NCBI RefSeq assembly: GCF_010977575.1
Contig: NZ_CP048812.1
Location: 3,968,001 to 4,032,000, forward strand
DNA: 64,000 nucleotides
Direction of reading: 5' to 3'
Source of the DNA: Halomonas socia
Lineage (GTDB): Bacteria > Pseudomonadota > Gammaproteobacteria > Pseudomonadales > Halomonadaceae
Shown here piece after piece: positions 38,338-47,051 of this stretch. The notes beneath the pieces were generated by a model. That model saw only the letters and a list, made by a program, of their open reading frames with translations, ran no database searches and was not told where the DNA came from. The position numbers and the translations under genes were made by a program. Numbering within the stretch: position 1 is the first letter of the stretch; each line of letters begins with the position of its first letter.

Positions 38338-38561
38338 GATCACTCTCACTTGATCGTTATTGCGTTATGTCCGAAACGCGCGGCCTATTCCGGCCTTGGG
38401 CGCATCTACTGAGCCAGAGTTTAAACGAGTGATTGAATTTTACCAGCCGGCCCGAGAGGGGCATCCCAGAAAGGGAGAACGGTGCAATTGCGTTCGTGCT
38501 ACCAGCAAAAAGCCCGCCGGTGAACGTGGCGGGCTCGATCGGAAACAGCGAAGCTGTTCGC
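38338..38561. other. Intergenic region upstream of the RND operon
   Basis: These 224 bases separate the efflux operon from the 78-residue gene, both on the - strand. The part 38410-38445 is AT-richer and probably contains the efflux promoter. I could not define -35/-10 boxes or an operator with confidence, and no regulator gene adjoins the operon. Confidence 0.35.
38506..38535 (-). terminator. Intrinsic terminator of the 78-residue gene
   Basis: AGCCCGCC (38511-38518) and GGCGGGCT (38528-38535) form an 8-bp stem followed on the - strand by TTTTTGC. It lies about 27 bases after the stop at 38562. Confidence 0.88.
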
Positions 38562-38798
38562 TCAGTGCAGGGTGGCGGGAAACGCCTGCTCGTCGCTCTC
38601 TTCCTGCCACAGCTTGCTGCGGGTAATGGCGTGGTCGATCATCTCCTGAGCGACCTCGAAGCGGCTCTGGCGCAGCAGCTCGGCGGCCTCCTCGGAGAAA
38701 CGAATGCGCATCAGCGGCTCGCCCTCGCCCTCGGCGGGTCGCAGCACGATCTCGCCGTCGCTGAGTTCGACGATTTCCAGGATAGCGGTATCAGACAC
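38562..38798 (-). CDS. Small hypothetical protein, 78 aa
   Basis: The product opens with a beta-rich segment (AILEIVELSDGEIVLRPAEG) and continues as an acidic helix (FSEEAAELLRQSRFEVAQEMIDHAI). It has no signal peptide or cysteines, and I do not recognise the family. It has a good terminator and a GAGAGAGG ribosome-binding site at suitable distance, so it is very likely a real gene. It has its own transcript end upstream of the RND operon promoter. Confidence 0.78.
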   Translation of the reverse strand: MSDTAILEIVELSDGEIVLRPAEGEGEPLMRIRFSEEAAELLRQSRFEVAQEMIDHAITRSKLWQEESDEQAFPATLH

Positions 38799-38909
38799 GG
38801 CGACCTCTCTCCCAGCGTGGGGACACTAGCGGTGACAACAAAAAACGACCAGGGCAAGGACCATGGTCGTCGTCTTGGCGTTCAGACTACCACTTAGGGC
38901 GGCGCGACG

Positions 38910-39371
38910 TCACCACTCCTCGCTGGTTTCGCGCAGTGTCGCGAGCGTCGCCTTGAACCCGTCGAGGGCCTCGCCCAGCTCGTCGGCCAGGCTGTGCTGG
39001 GCGGCGCTGGCGATCAGGCCGCTGCGCGGCGGCTGGCGGCGTGCCGCCCCCTCCACGGCGTGTAGCGCCTCGAGGCGCGCCAGCAACACGTCAAGCCAGC
39101 TGCCGTCGCGGCGCGCCAGCTCGCGCAGGTGCTCGAGGGCGGCCAGCGGTGGGCGCTGGTCGGCGAGCAGCTCGCGCCAGTCGTGGCGCGCCAGCAAGGC
39201 GTGCTCGGTGAGTTCGCGCAGCGCGGCATTCAGGGCCAGCTCGAGCAGCGCCAGGGCACCCTCCTCCTGCGCCATGCGCCGTGCCGCGGCGTGTTCGTCG
39301 TCGCCGGGCCGCTGGGCGAGCAGCAGCTCGGCCTGGTAGAGCAGCTGGTTGGTGCGCCCGCGCGGGGTCAT
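38910..39371 (-). CDS. Conserved hypothetical protein (DUF6586-like) coupled to topA
   Basis: ATG 39371 overlaps the topA stop (ATGA), giving 153 residues. The protein is almost wholly helical and leucine/alanine-rich: [16 protein letters not shown] at the start and [22 protein letters not shown] near the end. From memory it matches a gammaproteobacterial family (DUF6586; PA3008 of Pseudomonas, near topA/sulA/lexA). No function is known to me. The overlap and the shared neighbourhood are the best evidence that it belongs with topA. Confidence 0.8.
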   Translation of the reverse strand: MTPRGRTNQLLYQAELLLAQRPGDDEHAAARRMAQEEGALALLELALNAALRELTEHALLARHDWRELLADQRPPLAALEHLRELARRDGSWLDVLLARLEALHAVEGAARRQPPRSGLIASAAQHSLADELGEALDGFKATLATLRETSEEW

Positions 39372-42004
39372 TTGCGCTTGTCCTCCACCTGCCATTTGCC
39401 GTTCTCAAACAGCGCCTTCCAGCCGGTGGCCTTGCCGTCCTCGTCGGTCATCACGAACTGGCTCTTGGTCTTGCGCGAGAAGCGGATCTGCGCCGGCCGG
39501 CCGTCCGGGTCCTCGCTGGGCGCCTCGAGCAGGAAGTGATACTTCTCGGGCAACTCCTCGGCGTGGGCCTTGAGCTCCTTGACCAGCGGCGGGCGGGTTT
39601 CGCGGTTCTTGGGGAACTGGCTGGCGGCCAGGAACAGGCCGCTGGCGCCGTCGCGCAGCACGTAGTGGTCGTCAACCTTCTGGCAGGCCAGCTCGGGCAT
39701 CGGGATCGGATCGATCTTGGGCGGCGCCACCTCGCCGCTCTTGAGCAGCTTGCGGGTGTTCTTGCATTCGCTGTTGGTACAGCCGAAGTACTTGCCAAAG
39801 CGGCCACTCTTGAGCTGCATCTCGCTGCCGCACTTGTCGCACTCGATCACCGGGCCCTCGTAGCCCTTGAGCTTGAAGCGCCCCTGCTCTACCTCGTGGC
39901 CGTCGCAGTCGGGACTGTTACCGCAGATATGCAGCTTGCGGGTCTCGTCAATCAGATAGCTGTCCATCGCCGTGCCGCACTTGGGGCAGCGGTGCTTGGC
40001 GCGCAGCGCCTCGGTCTCGGCCTCTTCACCGGCATCGGCGGCCACCGCCTCATCGCCGGGGATCAGGTCAATGGTGGTCTTGCAGCGCTCCTTGGGCGGC
40101 AGGTTGTAGCCCGAGCAGCCCAGAAAGACCCCGGTGGAGGCGGTGCGGATCTGCATCTTGCGCCCACAGGTCGGGCAGTCGATGCCGGTCGGCACCGGCT
40201 GATTGGGACGCATGCCCGTATCGCTCTCGGCGATCTCGAGCTCTTTCTTGAACTCGGCGTAGAAGGCGTCGAGCAGCGCCTGCCAGTTGCGCTCGCCCTC
40301 GGCGACCTCGTCGAGGCCGTCCTCCATGCGCGCGGTGAACGAGAAGTCCATCAGATCGGGGAACGACTCCTTGAGGCGCTCGGTGACGATATCGCCGAGC
40401 TTCTCGGCGTAGAAGCGCCGGCTCTCGAGCTTGACGTAGCCGCGGTCCTGGATGGTCGAGATGATCGAGGCGTAGGTCGACGGCCGGCCGATGCCGCGCT
40501 TCTCCAGCTCCTTGACCAGGCTCGCTTCGGTGAAGCGCGCCGGCGGCTTGGTGAAGTGCTGCTGCGGGTCGAGCTGCTCGAGGGTCATCGGCGTGCCTTC
40601 AGCGAGGTCGGGCAGCGACTGGTCCTCGTTCTTGCCGGCCGGCTTCATCACCCGGGTGTAGCCGTCGAACTTGAGTACCCGACCCTTGGCGCGCAGCTCA
40701 TAGCCGTCGACCTCCACCGTCAGGGTGCTGGACAGATACTCCGCCGGGGTCATCTGACAGGCCACGAACTGGCGCCAGATAAGCTCATAGAGCCGCTCGG
40801 CGTCGCGCTCCATGCCGGAGAGGTCGGTGGCCTTGAGGCCGACGTCCGAGGGGCGAATCGCCTCGTGGGCCTCCTGGGCGCCCTCCTTGCTGGAGTAGCG
40901 GTTGGGCGCCTCGGGCAGGTAGCGCTTGCCGTAGGCCTGCTCGATATGCTCGCGCACGCCGTCCACTGCATCCTTGGAGAGGTTGGTGGAGTCGGTCCGC
41001 ATGTAGGTGATGTAGCCCGCCTCGTAGAGCCGCTGGGCCAGGGTCATGGTCTTCTTGACCGAGAAGCCCAGGCGGCCGCTGGCGGCCTGCTGCAGGGTCG
41101 AGGTGATAAAGGGTGCATTGGGCTTGGAGCGGGTCGGCTTGTCCTCCCGCGCGGTAATCGCCAGGCTCGCCTTGCGCAGCGCGGCGATGCGCTCGAGTGT
41201 CTCGGCCTCGGAGGTGGGCCGGAAGGCCTTGCCGTCCTGGCGCACCAGCTCGAAGCGGATCGGCTCGGCCTTGGCGTCGCCGGCCACCGCCAGGTCGGCG
41301 TGCACGTCCCAGAACTCCTCGGGCACAAAGGCGCGGATCTCGCGCTCGCGCTCGACGATCAGGCGCACCGCCACCGACTGCACACGGCCGGCAGAGAGCC
41401 CACGGGCAACCTTGGACCACAGCAGCGGCGAGAGCATGAAGCCGACCACGCGGTCGAGGAAGCGCCGCGCCTGCTGCGCCTCGACGCGTTCGATATTGAG
41501 GCTGCCCGGCGCCTTGAAGGCCTCCTGGATGGCATTCTTGGTGATCTCGTTGAACACCACCCGCTTGTAGCGCGAGGGTTCGCCGCCGATGGTCTCCTGA
41601 AGGTGCCAGGCGATCGCCTCCCCTTCGCGGTCCAGATCCGTCGCCAGATAGACGGCGTCGGCCTTCTCGGCGTGCTTCTGCAGCTCGGCGACGACCTTCT
41701 CCTTGCCGGGCAGCACCTCGTAGTGCGCCTCCCAGCCGTGCTCGGGGTCGATGCCCATGCGCCGGATCAGTTGATCCCACGACTTGTGCTTCTTGTATAC
41801 CGCCTTCTCTTCCGGCGACATCTTGCGCGTCGCCGCGGCCTGGCGGGCGCGCTCCTTGGGGTCGGAGGCCGCCTTGCCCGAGCCGCTGGTCGGCAGGTCA
41901 CGGATATGACCCACGCTCGACTTCACGATGAAATCGTTGCCGAGGTACTTATTGATCGTCTTGGCCTTGGCCGGCGACTCGACGATGACCAGTGACTTGC
42001 CCAT
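39368..42004 (-). CDS. topA: DNA topoisomerase I
   Basis: TopA relaxes negative supercoils by cutting one strand. ATG 42004 (GGAG 5 bases upstream) gives 878 residues. The Toprim domain opens with [13 protein letters not shown] and has the acidic motif [10 protein letters not shown] near 121-130. The catalytic tyrosine is Tyr334 in [11 protein letters not shown]. Three C-terminal zinc-ribbon modules follow ([25 protein letters not shown]) and a basic tail. The length and domains match the E. coli enzyme. The overlapping small gene downstream is coupled to it. Confidence 0.97.
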   Translation of the reverse strand: MGKSLVIVESPAKAKTINKYLGNDFIVKSSVGHIRDLPTSGSGKAASDPKERARQAAATRKMSPEEKAVYKKHKSWDQLIRRMGIDPEHGWEAHYEVLPGKEKVVAELQKHAEKADAVYLATDLDREGEAIAWHLQETIGGEPSRYKRVVFNEITKNAIQEAFKAPGSLNIERVEAQQARRFLDRVVGFMLSPLLWSKVARGLSAGRVQSVAVRLIVEREREIRAFVPEEFWDVHADLAVAGDAKAEPIRFELVRQDGKAFRPTSEAETLERIAALRKASLAITAREDKPTRSKPNAPFITSTLQQAASGRLGFSVKKTMTLAQRLYEAGYITYMRTDSTNLSKDAVDGVREHIEQAYGKRYLPEAPNRYSSKEGAQEAHEAIRPSDVGLKATDLSGMERDAERLYELIWRQFVACQMTPAEYLSSTLTVEVDGYELRAKGRVLKFDGYTRVMKPAGKNEDQSLPDLAEGTPMTLEQLDPQQHFTKPPARFTEASLVKELEKRGIGRPSTYASIISTIQDRGYVKLESRRFYAEKLGDIVTERLKESFPDLMDFSFTARMEDGLDEVAEGERNWQALLDAFYAEFKKELEIAESDTGMRPNQPVPTGIDCPTCGRKMQIRTASTGVFLGCSGYNLPPKERCKTTIDLIPGDEAVAADAGEEAETEALRAKHRCPKCGTAMDSYLIDETRKLHICGNSPDCDGHEVEQGRFKLKGYEGPVIECDKCGSEMQLKSGRFGKYFGCTNSECKNTRKLLKSGEVAPPKIDPIPMPELACQKVDDHYVLRDGASGLFLAASQFPKNRETRPPLVKELKAHAEELPEKYHFLLEAPSEDPDGRPAQIRFSRKTKSQFVMTDEDGKATGWKALFENGKWQVEDKRK

Positions 42005-42337
42005 AGTGCTCCACATTCCTGTTGTCCGGGCCAGCGCCCTGGACCTGCGAGTCGTTCGCCACACGTACTACTACATGTACTACGCGGCGTTGGAAAAATG
42101 CGCCTACCCTAACCCAGTGCCCGAAGCCGCGCCAGTCTCAGCGCTTCAGCCTCGGGGCGCCACGGCCCTTTGACCCTAGACCGCCAGGACTGGGCTCGGC
42201 AAGACGTTTCCCCGGGTCGAGCCCTTGGTGTAGTATCATGTAGTAAAATCACTACATAATACCAAACTCGCCGGCCAGGCCTGCGCCGAGAGCGCATAAA
42301 CCATTGATTCACCGGCACTATCCTTCAGGAGAGACAG
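42005..42337. other. Divergent topA-pyk intergenic region
   Basis: These 333 bases hold no gene. Two blocks of TAC/GTA-rich sequence stand out: GTACTACTACATGTACTAC at about 42063-42081 near topA and the inverted repeat at 42238-42257 near pyk. Both divergent promoters should be here, but I could not define boxes reliably. Confidence 0.4.
42238..42257 (+). promoter_or_regulatory. Candidate HexR operator of pyruvate kinase
   Basis: ATGTAGT and ACTACAT form a perfect inverted repeat around AAAATC, 80 bases before the pyk start. The left 15 bases (TGTAGTAAAATCACT) resemble the HexR box (TGTAATWAAATTACA type) and pykA is a known HexR target in several gammaproteobacteria. The arm spacing is longer than in the consensus, so the identity of the regulator is uncertain. 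Confidence 0.45.
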
Positions 42338-43795
42338 ATGTCGACAGCCCCGCTCAACGCTATCCGCCGCACCAAGATCGTCGCCACCCTGGGACCGGCC
42401 AGCGACCGCGACGGCGTACTCGAGGCCATGCTCGAGGCCGGCGTCGACGTGGTGCGCCTCAACTTCTCCCACGGGTCCGCCGATGACCACCGCCGCCGCC
42501 TGGCCCGGGTCCGCGAGATCGCCGCGCGCCTCGGCAAGAGCGTCGCCGCCCTCGGCGACCTGCAAGGCCCCAAGATCCGTATCGCGCGCTTTGCCAACGG
42601 CGCGGTGACCCTCGACGAGGGCGCCACCTTCATTCTCGACATGGCGCTGGACAGCGAAGCCGGCGACGCCACCCGGGTCGGCTGCGACTACAAGACCCTG
42701 GCCGCCGATGTCGCCGTCGGCGACCGCCTGCTGCTCGACGACGGCCGCCTGGTGCTCGAGGTCAGCACGATCCAGGGTGACGAGGTCCACACCACGGTGA
42801 TCGTTGGCGGCAAGCTGTCCAACAACAAGGGTATCAACAAGCAGGGCGGCGGCCTCTCCGCCGCGGCGCTGACCGACAAGGACAAGGCCGACCTCGAGAC
42901 CGCCATCGATATCGGCGTCGACTACCTCGCGGTGTCCTTCCCGCGCTCCGCCGCCGATATGCAGGAGGCCCGCGCCCTGCTCGGCGAAGCCGGCAAGGAG
43001 ATCGGCCTGGTGGCCAAGGTCGAACGCGCCGAGGCGGTGGCCGACGACGCCACCCTCGACGGCATCATCCTCGCCTCCGAGGCGGTGATGGTAGCGCGTG
43101 GCGATCTCGGCGTGGAGATCGGCGACGCCCAATTGATCGGCGTGCAGAAGCGCATGATCAAGCGCGCCCGCACCCTCAACCGTGCGGTGATCACGGCAAC
43201 CCAAATGATGGAGTCGATGATCGAGTCGCCACTGCCGACCCGCGCCGAGGTGTTCGACGTCGCCAACGCGGTGCTCGACGGCACCGATGCGGTGATGCTT
43301 TCCGCCGAGACCGCCGCCGGCGACTACCCGGTGGAGACCGTCGAGGCGATGCATCGGCTGTGCCTGGGCGCCGAGCGCGAGCGCACCGCCCAGGAGTCGG
43401 GCCACCGCATCCACGAAGGCTTCACCCAGATCGACGAGACCATCGCGCTGTCGGCGATGTACGCCGCCAACCACCTCGAGGGCGTGGCCGCCATCGCCTG
43501 CATGACCGCCACCGGCTATACGCCGTTGATCGCCTCGCGCATTCGCTCGGGGCTGCCGATCGTCGGCCTGGCCCACAGCCCCACCGCCCAGCGGCGCATG
43601 GCGCTCTACCGCGGCGTGGTCTCGCTGCCCTTCGATAGCACCGACCTGGATCCCGGCGAACTCAACCGGCACGCCATGGCGATCCTCAAGGATCACGGCA
43701 TTGCCGAAGCCGGCCAGTTGATGATCCTGACCCGCGGCGATCATATGAACGCCCACGGCGGCACCAATACCCTGAAGATTCTCGAGGTGCAGTGA
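42338..43795 (+). CDS. pyk: Pyruvate kinase
   Basis: It converts PEP and ADP to pyruvate and ATP. The ribosome-binding site AGGAGAG precedes ATG 42338. The 485-residue enzyme shows [13 protein letters not shown] at the N-terminus, VVRLNFSHG, the metal-binding region [12 protein letters not shown] near 250, and the family signature region [15 protein letters not shown] near 285. Sequence features suit the PykA (type II) group, but I cannot separate this from PykF with certainty. It is followed within 3 bases by the methylglyoxal synthase gene, so both control carbon flow at the triose-phosphate/PEP level. Confidence 0.95.
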   Translation: MSTAPLNAIRRTKIVATLGPASDRDGVLEAMLEAGVDVVRLNFSHGSADDHRRRLARVREIAARLGKSVAALGDLQGPKIRIARFANGAVTLDEGATFILDMALDSEAGDATRVGCDYKTLAADVAVGDRLLLDDGRLVLEVSTIQGDEVHTTVIVGGKLSNNKGINKQGGGLSAAALTDKDKADLETAIDIGVDYLAVSFPRSAADMQEARALLGEAGKEIGLVAKVERAEAVADDATLDGIILASEAVMVARGDLGVEIGDAQLIGVQKRMIKRARTLNRAVITATQMMESMIESPLPTRAEVFDVANAVLDGTDAVMLSAETAAGDYPVETVEAMHRLCLGAERERTAQESGHRIHEGFTQIDETIALSAMYAANHLEGVAAIACMTATGYTPLIASRIRSGLPIVGLAHSPTAQRRMALYRGVVSLPFDSTDLDPGELNRHAMAILKDHGIAEAGQLMILTRGDHMNAHGGTNTLKILEVQ

Positions 43796-43798
43796 GCC

Positions 43799-44290
43799 AT
43801 GAGCCCCCTCCCCGACAATGACCCGCGCCCGGCCCAGCAGGCCAGCCGTACCCTGCCCATACGCAAGCGCATCGCACTGATCGCCCACGACGGCAAGAAG
43901 GACGAGATGCTGGCCTGGGTCGAACGCTGGCAAGCCACCCTGGCCCAGCACCAGCTGGTGGGTACCGGCACCACCGCGCGGCGCATCGCCAAGGAGCGCG
44001 GTCTCGAGGTGGAAGGCCTGATGAGCGGCCCGCTGGGCGGCGACCAGCAGATCGGCGCGCGCATCACCGAGCAACGCCTCGACCTGCTGATCTTCTTCTG
44101 GGATCCGTTCGCCCCCCAGCCCCACGACCCCGACGTCAAGGCGCTGCTGCGCCTGGCCGCGCTATGGAACATCCCGGTGGCCTGCAATGCGGCCAGCGCC
44201 GATTTCCTGATCTCCTCGCCCTATGTTGGCGAGGCGGTGGACATCGCCATCCCCGACGCCGGAGCCTGGGTTAGCGCCCGCGCCGACTGA
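43799..44290 (+). CDS. mgsA: Methylglyoxal synthase
   Basis: MgsA converts dihydroxyacetone phosphate to methylglyoxal and phosphate. The 163 residues contain IALIAHDGKKDEM (phosphate- and substrate-binding region), VGTGTTARRI, MSGPLGGDQQIGARI with the catalytic aspartate, and LLIFFWDPF. An N-terminal extension of about 20 residues precedes the conserved start. It is coupled to pyk by a 3-base gap. The pathway bypasses lower glycolysis when phosphate is scarce. Confidence 0.95.
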   Translation: MSPLPDNDPRPAQQASRTLPIRKRIALIAHDGKKDEMLAWVERWQATLAQHQLVGTGTTARRIAKERGLEVEGLMSGPLGGDQQIGARITEQRLDLLIFFWDPFAPQPHDPDVKALLRLAALWNIPVACNAASADFLISSPYVGEAVDIAIPDAGAWVSARAD

Positions 44291-44319
44291 CAGGCATCGC
44301 AGCCAGTGTCTCTAAGTCA

Positions 44320-44431
44320 GGAGCGCCGGAGGCAGGCCGACGAGGAGGTTTGCGCCATGGATGGCGCAAGGTAGCGCCCAGGGACGGGTTCACAGCGCCT
44401 CCTCATAGGCCTGCCGGCGGATTAGCTCCGG
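44320..44431. repeat. Dispersed repeat made of nested hairpins, short copy
   Basis: The terminal arms (GGAGCGCCGGAGGCAGGCC and GGCCTGCCGGCGGATTAG) are imperfect inverted repeats, and TTGCGCC/GGCGCAA form an inner hairpin around ATGGAT. The flanks match 31119-31313 closely, but the internal hairpins of that copy are absent. It lies 30 bases after the mgsA stop codon. Confidence 0.75.
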
Positions 44432-44477
44432 GTGATACTGGAGCCTGGTTAATGCCCGCAGCGACTGAGCCCTACAC

Positions 44478-44503
44478 CAACGCCGCCCTCATGGGCGGCG
44501 TTG
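44478..44503. terminator. Convergent hairpin between mgsA and the PHA-synthase-like gene
   Basis: CAACGCCGCC and GGCGGCGTTG form a 10-bp perfect stem around CTCATG. On the + strand GCGTTTAG follows, so there is only a weak T run; it may end both convergent transcripts. Together with the repeat it accounts for most of 44291-44519. Confidence 0.5.
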
Positions 44504-44519
44504 GCGTTTAGCGGCTGAG

Positions 44520-46883
44520 TCACTCTTTATCGCTAGGCTTGTCGGCTGATGCCTTGCGGGCCCGCGGCTTGGCCGCTGGCTTTTTCTGCGTAGACGGCGC
44601 TTTCCTGGCCGGTGCCTCCTTCTCCACCGAAGACTCTTTTGCAACAGACGCTGCCTCCTCGGCCGGCGCCGCGGCGGCGGGCTTGGGGGCAGGCGCCGGG
44701 CGCGCCGCGGCGAAGTAGCCGCGCACCTCTTCGAGCCGCTCGTTGACGCCCTCGGCCTGGGGGCCGCTGGCCGCCAGCACGTGCTCGAGGTGCTCGAGAT
44801 GCTCATCGATCTCGGCGTTGCTGCAACTGGCCAGCAGCGTCGGGATGGCGGCCAGGGCCCTCGTGCGATCGAGCTTGAGGATGAAGAACTGGTCACGCAC
44901 CAGCGCCTTGAAGTCGGCCAGCTTGAGGCCCGGCTCGAGTTCGGCCCGCGACGCCTTGAGGCGCTGGAAGTTGCGCTCGTCGGTGGACGGGGCTCCGCCC
45001 AGCACATAGATCAGCGCACGCATCACTGCCTCGTGGCCGCCGCCCTGGTCGATACGCTGACACAGCTCGGCCTGGCGGTTATCGACGAAACGGCGATGTT
45101 CCGGTTCGATGCCGGGACGTCGGCGCAGCGGCTCGCCGCCGATGCCGAGGCCGGCCACGGTCTGCAGCCACGGCTGGCCGTACCAGCCCATGAACAACTT
45201 CTCGGTGAGGCCATCGCGCAGCTCGCGGTAGGCGTCGAGGCTGCCGCTGAGATGGTCGCTGGCGACACTCTCGGCCATGCGCCACGGGTTGTCGGCTGCC
45301 GCCTTCTGGCGCTCGGCGCGCACGCGCTCGGCGATTACCGGGATCGGCACCATCAGCGGGTTGCGGTCGGAGTAGAGCTTGTAGGCCAGGCGGATCGGGT
45401 GCATGCGGCGGATCCAGCGCGCCGCTTCCGGTGTCATCACCGCCTTGAGCCACGGCTGCAGCAGCATCTGGTAGAGCCCCAGGTTGATCTGCGAGACCCG
45501 CTCCACGGTGGCGAAGCGGCGGTCGTTCTCTTCGCTGGGCTGCACGATCTCATCGAGCTCCTTGACGTCGCGCGGGGTGAACTCGAGCAGGTAGTCGCCG
45601 TCGATATGCGCCTCATCCTTGCCCGACGGCGTGCGCTCGGTGACCTGGGTCTCGTAGAGGCCTGGCGGCAGCACGTCGATGTAGTCCATGTTGGCGGTGA
45701 ACTCGGCGTGCTCCTTGCGCGATACGCTGCCCGACACGAAGATGCCCAAGTGGCCGGTGGTATCGTGCACGCAGTAGACGATAGTCTGCTCGTGGGCGTA
45801 GATATCCTCGACGTCGGCATAGAGGTCGCGCACCCAGCCCAGCGCCTGGGGTGGCGGCGTGATGTCGTCGCCCTTGGAGCAGAACACCACGATCGGCGAA
45901 CGGATGTTGCGCAGGTCGATGCGCCGTCCATCGCGGGTCGAGAGCCCGGCGGTACTCAAGCGGTTGCCGATAAACAGGTTATCGACGATGTACTGGATCT
46001 CCTCGGCGCCGAGCACCACATGGCCGCCCCACCAGCGCTCGAACTGCAGGTAGCGCTCGGCCTCGCTGTCGACGTTGGCGTAGAGCCGATACTGCTTGTC
46101 CCACAGGGTGTTGGCCGGATTGAGCTTCTCGAAGTTCTGCACCAGCAGCGCGCCGTCGAACAGCCCGGCGCCGAGGTCGCCGGCCAGCGCCGTCATCCAG
46201 CTGCCGCCGGTCATGCCGCCGGTATAGCGCATCGGTGCGCGGCCCCGTTCGCCGGCCCAGTAGGAGAGCGGTGCCCCGGCGATTAGGATCGGACCGAACA
46301 CCTCGGGCTCCAGCGCCGCGGCCATCATGATCTGCCAGCCGGCCTGGCAGTTGCCCACCACCATGGGCTTCTCCGAGACATCGGGATGGCGGGCGATCAC
46401 CTCGCGCACGAAGGCGATTTCGGCGTCGACCACGTCCTCGACGCTCTGGCCCGGCACGGGGAACGGCAAAAAGCCGATGAAGTAGCACGGATGCCCGGCA
46501 CGCAGCGCCACGCCGATCTCGCTGTCGGGCTTGAAGCCACCGATGCCCGGGCCGTGGCCGGCGCGGGGGTCGACCACCACGAACGGACGCGCCAACGGGT
46601 CGACCTCGACCCCGGCCGGCGGCACGATGCGCATCAGCTCGTAGTTGACCGGTCGCGGCAGGTCGCGGCCATCGAGCAGTACCTCGGACTCGAAGCCCAG
46701 CACATTGGGCTTGGTCTGCTCCATATGCTCGAGATACTGATTGCCGCGCTGACGCATCACGTCGAGGTAGAGCACGCTGCGCTCGAGGCTGTCACGCCAG
46801 TAGTCGACGCTGGCGCGGCCGATGCCGAGGGGATCGAACAGCGCAAGCGACGCATTCATCATGGAACTAGCGGCCGGTAGCAT
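44520..46883 (-). CDS. PHA-synthase-like DUF3141 protein with basic Ala/Pro/Lys tail
   Basis: ATG 46883 (GGAG 7 bases upstream) gives 787 residues. The first 400 are an alpha/beta-hydrolase like polyhydroxyalkanoate synthase: a lipase-like box VGNCQAGW with Cys179, a candidate acid at Asp339/Asp340 (SKGDDITPP), and His378 (TTGHLGIFVSG), the Cys-Asp-His arrangement of PhaC. The family is the one called DUF3141. A helical region follows to about 725. The last 60 or so residues are low-complexity Ala, Pro, Lys and Glu (AKPRARKASADKP), like the basic tail of PhaF/histone-H1-type phasins. It may polymerise or handle hydroxyacyl-CoAs or attach to PHA granules, but activity is unproven. No phaA, phaB or phasin gene adjoins it. 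Confidence 0.83.
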   Translation of the reverse strand: MLPAASSMMNASLALFDPLGIGRASVDYWRDSLERSVLYLDVMRQRGNQYLEHMEQTKPNVLGFESEVLLDGRDLPRPVNYELMRIVPPAGVEVDPLARPFVVVDPRAGHGPGIGGFKPDSEIGVALRAGHPCYFIGFLPFPVPGQSVEDVVDAEIAFVREVIARHPDVSEKPMVVGNCQAGWQIMMAAALEPEVFGPILIAGAPLSYWAGERGRAPMRYTGGMTGGSWMTALAGDLGAGLFDGALLVQNFEKLNPANTLWDKQYRLYANVDSEAERYLQFERWWGGHVVLGAEEIQYIVDNLFIGNRLSTAGLSTRDGRRIDLRNIRSPIVVFCSKGDDITPPPQALGWVRDLYADVEDIYAHEQTIVYCVHDTTGHLGIFVSGSVSRKEHAEFTANMDYIDVLPPGLYETQVTERTPSGKDEAHIDGDYLLEFTPRDVKELDEIVQPSEENDRRFATVERVSQINLGLYQMLLQPWLKAVMTPEAARWIRRMHPIRLAYKLYSDRNPLMVPIPVIAERVRAERQKAAADNPWRMAESVASDHLSGSLDAYRELRDGLTEKLFMGWYGQPWLQTVAGLGIGGEPLRRRPGIEPEHRRFVDNRQAELCQRIDQGGGHEAVMRALIYVLGGAPSTDERNFQRLKASRAELEPGLKLADFKALVRDQFFILKLDRTRALAAIPTLLASCSNAEIDEHLEHLEHVLAASGPQAEGVNERLEEVRGYFAAARPAPAPKPAAAAPAEEAASVAKESSVEKEAPARKAPSTQKKPAAKPRARKASADKPSDKE

Positions 46884-47051
46884 GGGATCACTCCATAGCG
46901 GCGAAAAGTGGTAGCGTCATCGCAGATGCTCGGAATGGATGAGCGTTTCTTGCAAAGATCATCTGCAATGACGTAGATGGCAATCAGTATGCCACCATGC
47001 TGCACTGCAATATAGCCTAGTCTTTTCGCCTGACGCTCGCCAGTCGGACGC
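46884..47051. other. Upstream region of the DUF3141 gene, rich in TGC/GCA
   Basis: This 168-base gap contains CGCAGATGC, TTGCAAAGATC, ATCTGCAATG and TGCTGCACTGCAATA, several of them inverted relative to one another. PhaR repressors of PHA genes bind TGC-rich palindromic sites, so this is a candidate operator region, and the DUF3141 promoter must lie here. Confidence 0.35.

Noticed and set aside
39281..41995. A 904-codon open frame on the + strand over topA
   Set aside because: It is antisense to intact topA and translates to Leu/Gly/Ala/His-rich sequence with no family pattern.
42236..44125. A 629-codon open frame on the - strand over pyk and mgsA
   Set aside because: Both + strand genes are conserved end to end, and the antisense product shows the His/Gly/Asp composition typical of shadows.
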